64,000 nucleotides of DNA, from NCBI GenBank assembly GCA_022496205.1, contig WTXD01000005.1:558001-622000 (forward strand). The letters run 5' to 3'. The position numbers were made by a program, and so were the translations under genes. The stretch's first letter is position 1. Every line of letters starts with the position of its first letter. A model generated the notes under the pieces. The model made no database searches and was not told where the DNA came from. It was given only the letters and a program-made list of their open reading frames with translations. The DNA comes from Gloeopeniophorella convolvens. Its lineage: Eukaryota > Basidiomycota > Agaricomycetes > Russulales. Shown here in pieces: positions 22,830 through 34,838 of this stretch.

Positions 22830-23086
22830 CATCTGAAAAAAGACTCATGGATTGCGCCGGGTTACGCCGACCAGCTGAGCACTGAAATAGGCCGAAATAG
22901 GCCGCTGTTGGGTTAGAGCCGGTTGTAACCCTGCAAAACCTTATGTAACCCCGAATTGAGCCTCGCACGGCATAACCGTGCTTTCATGTCGCTCTTATCA
23001 CGGTTGTGATGGGTTGTGACCGGATTGCATCCCCATTATAATGTAACTACGGGACAATTATACAATTCTCTCATACTTCTCAAGGA

Positions 23087-23276
23087 TGTGTTCTAAGGAC
23101 ATACTGTCCCCACTACCACAAAGTAGTGATTGAGCCTTGAGACTTATATACACCAAGCAGCAGTACTTCAAGCTCAAGCTTCAAGCATCACACCGGGTGG
23201 CCAGCCAGATAGCCATCAACAAGACAGATATTGATATTGAATTATACCGATCAACTAGATACTACATTTTGTTACA
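23087..23276 (+). repeat. Possible retrotransposon LTR with short gag-like start
   Basis: The stretch begins TGTGTTCTAAGGACATAC and ends ...TGTTACA, that is TG...CA, about 190 bp. It is followed at 23292 by an ATG opening a short frame (MFEINPDPNSAPVQSTDPRS) of the kind seen at the start of some copia-like gag genes. No second LTR, primer-binding site, protease or reverse transcriptase is visible nearby. The call rests on general appearance only. Confidence 0.3.
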
Positions 23277-23459
23277 CTTAATCAGTCTCAGTATGTTCGA
23301 AATCAACCCTGACCCTAACTCAGCACCAGTGCAGTCTACTGACCCCCGTAGTGCTCAAAAGCCTCTCGAGTCACAAACCGGTTCTGCCCGTGCAGGTCCC
23401 GGAGGCACACTCCCGCATGCCGTTGGAACGACAAATACAACAGGTGCGAGCACGCGGGT

Positions 23460-24348
23460 TTGAACACAAGCTGCATCCCGCTGCGGTCAGCACAACACAG
23501 CAGAGCACCCTGTGGCGTGCGGCGCACCTGTACCATACCTGCGCGCACGTCACCCACCCACGCGACAGGCCACGCGCCCGTGTCATCGTTAGACAGCGCG
23601 ACATTCACCGCGAGCAACTTCTTTCCCGCGCCACCGGTGCTGTACGCTGTGTAGAACACGAGCACCGCGAAAATCCCTGTGCAGAGCCAGCATCAGCGCA
23701 GGCACAGGCACAAGAGAACGGGCATACGTGGTGCACCTTTGAGCTCGTCCTTGCTCTTCCGCAACGGTGTCCTCGCGAGGTGCTTGCCTATACCTGGGCG
23801 CGTGAGGTTGAACACCTCGACCGTACCCTTGAAGCTCGAGTATGGCCTACATACATAGCATAGTGTCAGCACCGCCCTTCATTCAGTGCGCGGCACGCAC
23901 CGCTCCGCCGACATGTTGAATGCGATGCTGTGTGGCGCGACGGGCCGCTCGCAGTGGTCGACAATGCGGTATGATGTGCACAGCTGCACGCGGGTGCGCC
24001 AGCAGCAGGCCGGGGCAATGGAAGGGAAAAAGTGAGCACACCCTGCCGTCCATGACATCGAGTAAGTGAGCGCACGGTGCATCGCACACAGATGCGATGA
24101 GACAAAACGAGACCAGGCCGTGAGTGTGCAATGTAAGACCTAAGGATGACAGAGGCTAATGATAGACCTACAGTGCAAACGGGTATTAGCTCCATCAGGG
24201 GTTTGGGGACGAGCACACATACCTCGAATGCAATAGTAGCCCGACTGCACACTGGTGGCATAGCATACCTACACATGACGGTTACCAGGCCTGTGACGAC
24301 GCTGTCTACCTTGGAATTCACGTTCCAGTTCATAACAAAGCAACTCAC
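23460..24348 (-). CDS. Unrecognised multi-exon gene or gene fragment
   Basis: Several minus-strand blocks have clean splice signals between them. Reading downward: MNWNVNSKVDSVVTGLV (about 24330), then PACCWRTRVQLCTSYRIVDH and FNMSAER (about 24010-23910). A GTGCGT...TAG intron then joins PYSSFKGTVEVFNLTRPGIG and HLARTPLRKSKDELK (23850-23735), and a second intron joins IFAVLVFYTAYSTGGAGKKL and VALSNDDTGAWPVAWVGDV (23680-23555). I recognise no family. The hydrophobic segments suggest a membrane or secreted protein. The downstream end appears to run into the retrotransposon-like sequence near 23460, so it may be truncated. It lies within the 3.8-kb insertion. Confidence 0.35.
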
Positions 24349-24914
24349 GACTCATGAGAAAGCACATTACATACGGCGTGCCACCGCAGACGCTGCGCAG
24401 TCTTCACTGTGTGGCCTATACATGCACCCCTGGCACTGTGTAGAGGAGGTTATGCAGCGAGGAAGTGAGCAGACGAAAACACCGTACGCCACACCGTGAA
24501 AGTTGACGCTGCGATCGACAAATTGTATGCCATTCGTGGTCACAATATGGTCTAGGTGGTGCAGCAGGAATACCTTTGGGTCTACGTGTTCCTGTGAGGG
24601 ATAGCAAGCCGGGGGATTGCGGCTGTGATATTAAGTCAGTACGTACCTAAATCTGGCCAGTCTTGTCTCTCGTGGATGTAGCGTGGGGGCAGGGAGCGTT
24701 GGAGAGAGCGGGGGACGAACGGTTGAGGGGAAAGAATTGGAGAAAGGGATACCGTCGACGTTAGTCTCCTTAAGCAGACCTTAGTAACGGAAGATAGTCA
24801 TTCCGTTATAAGCCGTCGACGTGGCAATACGCATGAGGTCATGCCATGCCGGGTTCTGCCGGGTAGACTACGTAATGTTACGTAGGGGTAGCGAGTGAAA
24901 AAAAAAGGGAGGCA

Positions 24915-24987
24915 TGACAGACGGCGAGATTCGAACCGAAGGCCTCGGACTTCGAAATAATAAGTATTACCATTGCACCACGAACAC
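24915..24987 (-). tRNA. tRNA-like sequence, probably degenerate
   Basis: The minus strand holds a D-arm-like GTGGTGCAATGGTAATAC followed 40 nt later by a T-loop-like GGTTCGAATC. The middle can form only a short stem (ACTT/AAGT), the T-stem does not pair properly, and no matching acceptor stem was found. The anticodon cannot be assigned with confidence. It is likely a tRNA relic or a tRNA-derived repeat. Confidence 0.3.
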
Positions 24988-26594
24988 TATAGAAATAGAA
25001 GCAACAAACCCTTTATATCAACGCGCTCAAGATCCAGAATCGACTTCGTTATTCTTGACACTGTCACGTCTCAACCATGACTTGCTGCTCTTCACCTTTT
25101 CCCTCACCGTCTGTGTCAGTCCCTGCCATATTCTGCCGTTCTCGCTCTCGCCGAAACACACTTGCGGGTCTCACCCCTGGCATACACCTCCGCGTTCCTC
25201 CCACACCACTGCCACTGTCATTGTCCCATCCCCCTTCTGTTACTGTGCCGACTCAGTTGTTCGCATGCCGAATTGCTAGTGTGCCTCCAGTATCCCCTGC
25301 ATTCCCGAGTTGCTTCCACGCCCCATCCCACCTGCGCTGTCGGTACCTGTCTTGTGTCTGCAACCACTCTGTATCCCTCAGTGCACCATCCGCACCACAT
25401 TCCGCACCACTCCCTCCTTGTTCACTCTGTCTGCTGTAGACTGGGAGCGCCGGCAAGAGATCTCCATTTGAGGATAGCGAGTCGGTGTGCGCGTGGGGCG
25501 CTCGGGATGTAGAAAAAACGATGCGTTCATCTTGTGTATCAGTGTGTGGCTAATGCACCGACTCTATCCCTCCTCCATGATATCCTCTGTACTCTCTCCC
25601 TTAGCCTCCCTTCCGCCGTCACCGTCGCCCCCGTCCTCGCTCGCGCTGCACCCGCACCCGCCACCGCTGTCCTCATGCGTGGCACGTCCGTGGCGCGTTC
25701 AAGTGCACGGAGCTTGGAGGCCCGCGCGCTGCTAAGCCGGCGGGCTCTTGCCGAGGACGAGCTCTGCGAAGAGCGCGCAGTCCAGTGCCGACGTCGCCAC
25801 CCCGAGCAGGATGTCGTGCGCGCCGCGGTGCTCGTCTCAAGCCTCGGGGAGACGCTCACGGCGGGGCGCAGCAGTGGGCGTGTGCAGGGCTGCTCGCGGG
25901 CACCGACGTGCCGCCGTCCCTCGTGCTGATGATTAGGCGTCGGGTGGCGGCACCTCAAAAAAGTCGAATCGTCTTGCGGGCAGCGTGCAGGCGCGCAGGC
26001 TGGTGACGACGATCTGCGGGCTCGCACTGCCCAGTATCGGCGCCCGCACGATCCGAGTGGTGTGCATTTGCGGACCGCGCGCCCTCGTGTGGCACATCTC
26101 TGCAGCGAGCACGCGCCGCAATTAAGCAAAAATGTACATATACCTTCAACGATGGTCGGAAATACACTAGTACAACCCGATTAATTGTGGTGCGCGCGAA
26201 CACGGTGGGACCCCAGTTGGTCGCCAGTCGATGCTTGCGAGGTCCTTACATGCAGCTCTGACACCTCGAAAAGGTTCATAGAATGAGGTCTACCTTATGA
26301 TCATTTGTAGTTTGGTTGTAACCTGGTGCAAGGTTTTGCAGAGTTGAAGCCAGTTTCCAATCACATTGGACTGAGCATATAAGCAGGCTATAATCTCGGA
26401 CAATATTTCGGGGTTTCACAAGGGCGGAAACCTGGTACAAGCTACGCAAAGGATTCTAATCAGCTTGTTATCCATTGCCACTGCAACACAAGGGACTTGC
26501 AAGTCCGGACAATACCGGAACGGTTTGCAAATGGCCGGAACCGCGCGGAACCTCCGAAACTCGGGGCGATGCGCGCGTCGGATCCCTGATGTGG

Positions 26595-26790
26595 GATTGA
26601 CCTTGCGATGAGAACGCCGAAGGAGATCCTGAAGCAGTGCACAAGCCCAGAGGATGGGCATAAATGTCCAAGCGCTTGCAGGATTGCATTGTTGTTCGAG
26701 TTCGTGTTTGAGAAAGAGGTAGGTGTAAGATTATGTAATATCTGCCCTTTGTGGCCGCCCACATCTGCTTGAACACGTGGATACGCCGTC
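26595..26790 (-). promoter_or_regulatory. Displaced upstream segment of array member D, part 2
   Basis: GATTGACCTTGCGATGA and, further on, GATTGCATTGTTGTTCGAG, GAGAAAGA and TCTGCTTGAAC match 17623-17750 in order. The segment therefore continues the upstream region of the array after the 3.8-kb insertion. Confidence 0.7.
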
Positions 26791-29097
26791 TCGCCTGAAC
26801 AACTTCCCGAACCCGAACCTCTTTGCGTTTATACACTGTCTGGGCTTTTCAAGCGACGTTTGGGCACGCTCCCAAATGCTTCAGATTGGCCTCGGGTTTA
26901 TCCTGCGGCGATACCAACGAACATCTTGCAACATGCAAGTTATGCCCTCTTATGCTCACCATGGGAGTCCAGTCAGACATCGAAAGCTTGCCTTCAAAGC
27001 TTCAATATTCAATCTGTAAACATTCCGCCACTCTCCGCTGAACGAGGATCCAACTTTCCGCTGACTCTCCGCACTTCCTCCTTTGCCTCTGCCGCTTCTT
27101 CTACTCTCATCTTTTGCGCAGCAGATTCAGCGCTACCCGGAACGGTTCCGTATGGGGCAGCTAAGGCATAGGGACCCTGTCAACGCATGATCACGAACAG
27201 AAAGCAACAGAGTGCCTACGTGAGGGTTCTGACTTCGGGTAGACTTGCCCGGGTTTTCCCGGGTTGGAGATGGCGGTATGCCCTCGCCTTCTTGGTTGGG
27301 GAACTTCGCGTCTGCTATATGCGTAGGAAACCGCAGTCAGCATAATACAGGGATGATGCGCGTAAGCACCTGCCTTCACCCAGCGTTGCTGTCATATTGT
27401 CTTCTAAGAATATCTCAACGTTATCTCAACGTAGGGTTTTGAAGTGTCTTGGGTCAACACACTGCAGTGTGTCGACTTTATGTAGTCTGTTGTGACGTCA
27501 TTCCCGGGTGTGCAGGCTCCAACTTGTCTCCGTCATCCTTGGTTGTCTATGCTGCTATGCCCCCGCGCGCGCCTACGGTTTGTGACAGTCTCCTAGAGTG
27601 GCACCAGAAGACCAGCGCGATATATCCCCTTCAAGTACTGAGCTGGCAGCCGCCGGCGCCACCACTCTCATCCGCGGGAGCACCAGAGTTTACACAACAT
27701 GTCAAGGACCAAGGCACTTCGAATTGATCAGATGGAAGAATGCGCATTGCCCGCCCATTTGGCTACCTTTGGTCAAGCCCAAGGACAAGAATGATCTTCT
27801 CCAGCATCTTCTCAGGGTTCTGATAGATGCACGGGATGTTCCATGAATCGTTACAAGTGCCTGGCGCGTTCTACTGCGGTCTACCCTGTTCACGGGCGAC
27901 GCGCGGACAGCTCAATTCCGCTCTCACCCCATTTCCATAGAACCCAATGGCGACTAAAATAGCAGCTTCTTATGGGCATGCGCCACCGGCAGAGCCCCCG
28001 CCCAGCCAGCTCGAGTAAAATAGACGGTTTCATGCCGGTTCCCGCTTGCTATGGAGATGCAACGGCACTTAGACAGGTGAGAAGCTCGTTTGATAGGTTT
28101 TGTGTCTCGGTCGCAGAGTCTGGCTACGAAGGGACCACGTGGAGTCTACGCGATCGCCCATCTAAGGTCTTGCGGAAATCTGCGTCTCCGTCCCTGCATT
28201 ACCTGAAAGAATTCAAGGTACGCACCCAAGGCAACATAGAGACAGCCTGCGCCGAAATGCATGGCCCTACCTCTTGTGTGCCGAGCCTCAATGTCCTGTG
28301 GTACTCTCTGGCCAGAATCATCCTTCTCCCGGAATGCAGGCGCCAGCGGGAAGCCGGGCGTGTCAGAAACATGCGTTTGAAAAGAGTGCAAGTGCGACCG
28401 AAAGCTGTGTTTCGAGTCGTTTCAATCCGAGCGCCCCAAGACCATCGCGGGAGGTTGATGTGCGTACAAGGTAAGTAATGCAGTCCTTTCCTACCAATGA
28501 GCGGTCGGCTCATCGTGATTGACGTGTGGCCTCGAAGCCACTGGTAAAACGCTGTGCACGTCAACTGACCAGTAACACCGGACCGCAATACTGGTGCCAA
28601 GAATACGGCTCGTGCGGCTAGCTGCACGGTTTGTCCTGAACGGGGAAGAAGCACGCGTGAGGACCAATGATGTTCGGAGCAACGCTGCGCGTACGCGTGG
28701 AAACTTCGATCACGCTTGATTTGCTATTGTGGGTCCACCTAATCCATTTCAAACCCGAGCTGCCAGTCATAACCGACGAGTAACGTCCCAGGTTTTTTTT
28801 ACGAGACCCAGTCGCCACAAGGAGTTTTCCGTAAGACGATGCGTACTTATCTCTTCAGATGCGGTAGCGCCGACCGCCGCGATCAATAAGAAGGGGGTGG
28901 ACGCCCCACCTGGTTTAGGTTGGGCTTCCTCCTCAGGGCGATGCTGTCACGCTTCCGCGTGGAGCCGGCTGACGAGAGCTGATGAGCCATACAAATACTC
29001 CCGGGTCAGCTCAACTAGCCCGAATTCCCAGATGCTTGGGCGCTCCCTTCCGACCTCTGCATAACAGACAACCTGCTCGGTCTGAGCTGCGTTCAAG
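26791..29097. other. Gene-poor stretch
   Basis: No frame here shows a domain or a believable exon chain. The longest (27972-28478 plus, 28654-28199 minus) overlap on opposite strands and have no recognisable motif. The last 200-300 bases are presumably the promoter of the gene at 29098. Confidence 0.4.
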
Positions 29098-30904
29098 ATG
29101 ACCAACTTCCATGACCCTGCTGTGATCCAGGGTGATGCCCGTACGTGCTGTTGGTTCTGGCATCGTATGGGAGGACTCACAGTTCGGGACAAAGTTGCTT
29201 TGGTCAAATTTATGCACTGTCTGGATGGCGTATTTCTGTACGTGGACTACGGTCCTGTCGATGTTCACGGTCTCTAACTCCGCTCAGCTGGGACCTGTTC
29301 ACAACAATGGGGTTTGAGTGGGAATATTTAACTGGAAAAAGGAAATATAGATGGACGATGGTGGTGCGCGTTGAACCTTGTGTTACCTTGCGTGATTTGA
29401 CAGACTTTATCACCAGCTGTACTCTTTGAGTCGCCTCGGCGCCTTAGGCAATGTATTCTGCAATCTCATCGGGTTCAACGTTACCCATGAGATCAACTGC
29501 CAGGTGCGACAGTGCCTTACGTGGTAGCTCACGACACTCGCTTACATCGTTTAGCAATGGATCATCTGGAACCTCGTATGTCAAAATCGAAATCACCAGG
29601 CTCAGCGCTCTGATGGCACTGCAGATACTCGCCTATGTATCGTTCGGTTGCGCATCAGCTCTCATTGCTCTTAGAGTGTGAGTTCTCTACCCTCTGCTTT
29701 CCGAACCCCAATGAATATGCTTCGGCTAGGGTCGCGATCTGGCATCATAATCGCGTGGTCATGGCTTTGACCAGTGGGATGTGGCTGACGAACATCGGGT
29801 TCCTTATTTACGGTGCGTCATGGTGGTCACTGGTCGTGAAAGTGAGGCTTCTGAGATAGCTGACGGTCCACGAAGGCGTTGCTACGGTAAGCTTACTACT
29901 TGTCCATGCGTCATCACCGATGCTCATATCTCCGCCGTAGGTCCGCGCTGTATGGTCTCCGGACCCTGCAGGTTGCGTGATCGAAAACACATTCCAAGCC
30001 AGGGATAACATCACAGTGACGGTCTCGACGGACCTAGCTCAGCTCACCTTGATGCTCGTTGGTCTCCTGCGTTCTCGTCAGACGAACCACGGTATCTTCC
30101 GGTATCTCTACGTTCAGGTGGGACCTCTAGCATACCTTCCCGAGCGGACTGGGCTGACAGGAACCAGGGTTTAATTTGGTTGATTGCTGCAACACTGGGA
30201 GAAGTTCCTTCAGCTGTAAGGTTATCCCCATGAAAATTTCCGAGTCTCTCACTCGCATTTCCAGGTTTTCATCAACCTGAACCTCAACGGTAAGGACTCT
30301 GGGCGCACCAAATGAGCTTTTGACCCATGTCTTTGGCCACTTCCAGATCCATGGAATCTGGTCAGTTGTGAAGGCCCTCACTGCCCGATGTTGGAATAGC
30401 TAACACGCGTTCGCAGATGTTCCAGAACCTTGCGCGTACGTTGCCATTGTGACTGACCAGAGAAGCTGATCCAATGACACGTGTGCCTCTTTAGTTTTCA
30501 CTATGTGAGCTTCTCAGGGTCGCCCGCTGAACAATTTAATTGACAAGCATTGCAGGCAAATCTGTGCAACGCGCATGTACCGAGCGCTGGCCGACTTCAA
30601 TCTTGATATGTATGTCAATTCTGGACAATGTCGTTCGTCGCGTACGCATCCTGACATTGGACCCCTCAGTCACCAATACACCCGGGATCCGAATGGTGTC
30701 AGCGACCTACAGTTCCGCATGCCCAATGGCGATGCCGCCGCGACGCATGGGACCACTGTCCTGCGCATGCACCATATGGGTGCCTCTGCCAGCAAGTCCG
30801 GGAATTTCGGAATAAGCGCAAAGTCCACGGTCATAGGCGAAGAAGAGAGTCAAGTGTCACAAAAGGGCGTTCTGATGATGAGGGATCCATCTGAAGGTGT
30901 CTGA
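29098..30904 (+). CDS. DUF6533-type seven-helix membrane protein with microexons
   Basis: Predicted 350-residue integral membrane protein of the large fungal seven-helix family that starts with a DUF6533 region; function unknown. Fourteen exons: 29098-29131, 29183-29237, 29288-29360, 29417-29503, 29555-29575, 29625-29677, 29730-29812, 29876-29886, 29941-30117, 30168-30215, 30265-30289, 30347-30360, 30417-30439, 30556-30904. All phases close. Splicing restores family-like runs such as FEWEYLTGKRKYRW, NVTHEINCQQWIIW, YVSFGCASALIALRVVAIW, IYGVATVRAVWSPDPAGC, VTVSTDLAQLTLMLVGLLR and ATRMYRALADF. Exons of 21, 11 and 14 nt are needed. The junction 30439/30556 uses a weak donor (GTTGCC) and is the least certain. 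The cytosolic C-terminal tail (about 100 residues) is polar. The ATG at 29098 follows AAG and opens the only frame leading into the first helix. Confidence 0.82.
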
Positions 30905-31243
30905 TCGGCCGTTCGCCGTTTTCCTACCTGTATTCTTGCTTCACCGTATTTCTGGCACACCACTTGTTAATCTGTAGTTCCCATCATGTGTTGTACCCAC
31001 GATGTTTGTCCCAGAAGACCCTTACAGTACCCTTACATGTTTACTTCCCTGCATCCGTCACTCATTTTCTGAATGCGGGTGGTCAGCTGTTCTGTTATCT
31101 CCAGGTTTCTTCTCCGATTCGTGCTACGGCGCAATTTAGCCGCGTAACCATTCCCTGAGATGATGACAATTCATCACAAACACAAGTCCGGCCTTCCGTT
31201 CCGATCTGTTATATTAGAAGATAAGTATGCCCAAAAGTTCAAG

Positions 31244-33568
31244 CTAATATTGCAGCGCTCCATTGCCTCCAGGGTGACTTGAAGAGAGGATCAGCTTCGC
31301 CGCGCGCTCTGCGAACGCGTAGATTGCGGACTGCGGATGAGCGGTGGGTATAAATGGCTATACCAATTCAAACCTCAGCGATAGCGACGCAGGGGCCGGC
31401 GAGAAGCACTCACGAATACGCTTGCATCAACAACGCGAAGTCCGACAGCACCCTTCACAGTCAGATCCGGGTTAACCACGCCATTCGAAGAGTCCTTCGC
31501 TGCCATGGCGGCCGTGCCGACAGGGTGGAACACTGTCGCGGCGTTGCGCCGCGCGTACGCCTCAAGCTCGTCGTCGGTGTTCGCAGTGGCGAGGTCACCG
31601 TAAGGGCCGATCACGTAGCCATCCCACGCCGACGCGGCGGCGAAGCGCAGGGCCGACTTGATCCCCTCGCGGATGGCGAAGATATCGAAGTCAGAGTTGA
31701 GCAGTGCGGGATCGATAAGCGGGGCCTGCCATGGGTTCGACGACTGCAGCGTGATGGAGCCGCCTGCGTTGGGAGGGTGGTGTCAGGTGGAGATCACGTG
31801 GGGAAGTGGGCGTCGAGAGGTACGCACGTGAGGTTGGGGTGACGAGATTCGAAGCAATCATCATGTAGTGCCCTGTTGCTGGTGGCGACTCGACGAAAGA
31901 AGCGAAAGATTCCTGCAAGAAACGTACATAAGGATCTGCGCGAAATGAGCGCCATTCACGAGATGGCCTACATACCGCGAAGAGGAATTCATAGTGAGGA
32001 GAATGGGGGCCCGAGGACGGATCAGGGACAGTCCTGAAGATAGACGAACTTCTGGGCAACCTGAGCCAGCCAATCTCTTCGTTCGGCGATGTCGCGAACG
32101 GTCCGGTCTTGTTTGCCACCCACTCAGCAATATCTGCCTCAAGGATTGCAGGATCCCGGGTAATGTCATCGTAGGTGAATGTCGCGTTCACAGACCAAAC
32201 ATTCGGGAGCACAACGTGATCCTGAAGGTTCTTTCCGACTCGAGGGGAGTTCACGATGGTCTTGATCCCCAAGCCTGAAAGCTCGTTGAAATCGCCGATT
32301 CCCGAGAGCATGAGCAATTGAGGGGTATTTACGGCACCAGCTGACACGATAACCTCCTTCGTCGCGTTAAGAGCGTATAGCTGGCCTATTCCATGAGTCA
32401 GCCCAGTGAGGGAAGACTATATGACGCAGAACTACACACTGTTGGCATTCTGTGCAAACTGGACACCCAGGAAGACAGGAAGACCATGGTTTGTGCCAGT
32501 TCGGATCACCTTCGTGACTTGTGTGTTGATCAGGACGTCAAGGTTGGGCCTGGAAAGCGCAGGACGCAGGTAGGCTGTTGAAGCGCTGGTCCTCACGCCA
32601 CCGCCGACGGCGAACTGATTCCAGCCTTGCGCCACATCAGCTCCGGGTTCCCACTTTGTCCAAGATCGACGTACTGATACCAAGGGGGTTTCCAGAGTTC
32701 ACGTCCTCGTTGAAAGGGAACTCGGCAGGTAGCTCCGCAGTGGTACGAAAAACTCTCGAGTCGAGGTCAGACGGAAAGCCTTGAACACTAATCTCTACTG
32801 GCCCGGAGGTGCCGTGGATGGACGGGATAATTTGACCAGTCGTATCATGGCCATCTGCAGGGGGAACGAGCTTCTCGATCTACAGGTACAAGTGTCAGAG
32901 GTAATAGCCTGCCTGCTTCGCTGGACACGGACCGACTTCACTATGGAGCGCATAGAGTTCCATGACCATCCCAAATCCCCGGACACCTTCGCCCAGCGAT
33001 CGTAATCATCTGTTGGACCTCGAGTCCAGACCATGTAGTCTATGCGGGCTCAGGAACTTGATCTACGCACTCAATCGAACTGAATGCTCACTGATGGATG
33101 TCGATCCTCCTAGAGTCTTTCCCCGTGGGTAGTCTACGACGCGGTTGTTGAGACCGACTTGAGGGACAGTCGTATAGTTCCAGTCAACATTTGAGTTTGC
33201 AAGTGTTGTGCACAGGAAAGGGATCTGAATGTTGGGATTCGCGTCGTCGCTGGGGAGACGATCGTGTACGTGAGAAATGGCAGTCCTGGGATGCCGAAGT
33301 GGGGCTTACCTGACACCGGCTTCAATTACCAGTACCGTGTTACTTGACGAAGCAGAGAGTCTGTTGGCAAGAACGCTTCCTCCAGCGCCAGCTAAGAAGC
33401 ATAACACCCGCCAATTAACGTGTGCCGACAATCCAAGATTTGCACAAACTCACCCCCGACAATGATGTAGTCATACTGTCTGTTTGGCAAAGAAGCCGGG
33501 CTGTCGTACAAGGCAGCATATACCGAGGGCGTGGTCAAGGCCAACACGCTGAGGACGAACGCTTGCAT
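31244..33568 (-). CDS. Secreted GMC oxidoreductase (aryl-alcohol oxidase-like)
   Basis: Predicted 603-residue FAD enzyme of the glucose-methanol-choline family, expected to oxidise an alcohol and, in the oxidase branch, reduce oxygen to hydrogen peroxide outside the cell. Exons: 33568-33454, 33391-33310, 33249-33092, 33039-32933, 32879-32675, 32625-32440, 32385-31976, 31912-31828, 31763-31414, 31357-31244 (introns 49-64 nt, all in phase). A signal peptide (MQAFVLSVLALTTPSVYA) is followed by the FAD-binding YDYIIVGAGAGGSVLANRLS, the first GMC signature PRGKTLGGSTSIN, YMVWTRG, the second signature GAVNTPQLLMLSGIG, and the two catalytic-region histidines in VFHPVGTAAM and TAHPQSAIYA. Length is typical. 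The exact substrate cannot be read from sequence; aryl-alcohol oxidase or a related wood-decay alcohol oxidase is the best guess. Confidence 0.93.
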
Positions 33569-34838
33569 GAGGATCCCACCAAACACAGAGCGGCACTCGG
33601 AGGTGAGGAGTCCGAGGTCGTCGCGTCTTCGCCGTAGCGGCCGGTCCAACCTTTTGAGGGTCCCGAGCCACCACGCAATATATCATATACTTTTAGTCAG
33701 GATAGCTCGTGGGCGGAGGGGCGCCATGCTGCGCCAGGTCATCACTCCTGAACAAACGAAGACGAGGGAAAATTTAACCTAAATTTACCGCGCCCCATGA
33801 TGGGACCTGATGAATGCCGTAGAGGGAGTGCGTAAGGCACCGAGATACCGTGGTTACGACGGGATCGGAATGACAACAGTGCAGAGGGTTGCCTCATAGG
33901 TCAGCCGCACTGCCAATAGGGGGTCCTGAGGCGCCAGCGTACCTGACGAGCTAGAACTAAGCAGACCAAGTCTGGTCCCGTGAATTGAGCCGAAACGCGC
34001 ACGAGGCCGGTGTACATAGCTTGGGTGTATACAACAGCTGGCTGAGGATGGAAGTACTGTTCAGCTGACTACTTGGCTTACTGTAACGCGACGACAGCAG
34101 GCTGAAGCACTCGGGGATGGTATTCTTGGATATCAATGAGCATCTTCTCACCCATCAAGCATCAATTGACGAGCTTCCGACTCCCGAGGCGCGGGGTGCT
34201 ATTACAGACTGGCATGCAAGCGTCGGTGTGGGCCGTAGCACAAGGCTGAACGCTGCTGAACGAAGCCGCCACACCACTGCCACAAGCTGCCACGCCGGAC
34301 AAACCCTATAAAAGGGTCAGGACCGGCACGCGGGAGCCCGCCGGAGGCCATCCACCGAGGCTAAGATAAGTAATCTTGCTGACGCCGACAACACCTGTGG
34401 GGGGCACCCAAGGGACAGAAAAAAGCCAGCCCATCAAAGCCAGCCCATCCTGAGTTTGAATCGATTCACGCAAAGCGCTTAACTTTTCTGTCACGGAGAT
34501 AGCCAAACGCCGACCTCCAAATGCATTCAGTCCAAGCAAGAGACTACGTTTCCCTAGATTTGGTGGGGATAAACAGTTTTACCAGTGTCAATCAATATTA
34601 TTTTGACTTGCTGCACAACGCGATCGTGGGTGTCGCTTCGGCACACTAGCATCCTGTGCACACAAGGAGCCTGTAGTTCTCATGCGTGCGATATAAGTGG
34701 ATTTGAATCTATGCAAACGTTCATACAAGCGCCATCTTGCCAGTCGCTTCCGACACGTGCAAGGGCGACGCCAAGTCCTTATCGTGACGATCCAAGAAAA
34801 CCAAGATAGCCTACATGTCGACATTACCTTGCCCTGTC
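33569..34838. other. Intergenic region between GMC gene and MFS gene
   Basis: No gene is supported over 1.27 kb. CTATAAAAGG at about 34306 on the plus strand looks like a strong TATA element but no plus-strand gene follows it. The part next to 33568 should hold the promoter of the GMC gene. Confidence 0.4.

Larger units (their letters stand above)
22830..26594. other. 3.8-kb insertion of mixed origin in the array upstream region
   Basis: Paralogous sequence stops after CAATTG at 22829 and resumes with GATTGACCTTGCGATGA at 26595, where the copy at 17.6 kb is continuous. The inserted material contains an LTR-like stretch, part of an unrecognised minus-strand gene, a tRNA-like sequence and a GC-rich block (about 25.6-26.1 kb) without a clear gene. 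I found no matching terminal repeats or target duplication for the block as a whole, so it may represent more than one event. Confidence 0.6.

Noticed and set aside
25539..26129. 196-codon minus-strand frame in a GC-rich block
   Set aside because: Composition is low-complexity; a better-looking segment (HDILLGVATSALDCALFAEL) lies in another frame and is soon stopped. No coherent gene could be built.
22846..26594. Terminal inverted repeats for the 3.8-kb insertion (CTGCAAAACCTT near 22935 and its reverse complement near 26331)
   Set aside because: The 12-bp match is internal, far from the mapped junctions, and not flanked by a target duplication.
27972..28654. Overlapping 168- and 151-codon frames on opposite strands
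   Set aside because: No domain, no splice pattern, no family-like run in either.
34300..34320. CTATAAAAGG as the promoter of a plus-strand gene
   Set aside because: No plus-strand coding sequence follows within the next 2 kb; left unassigned.
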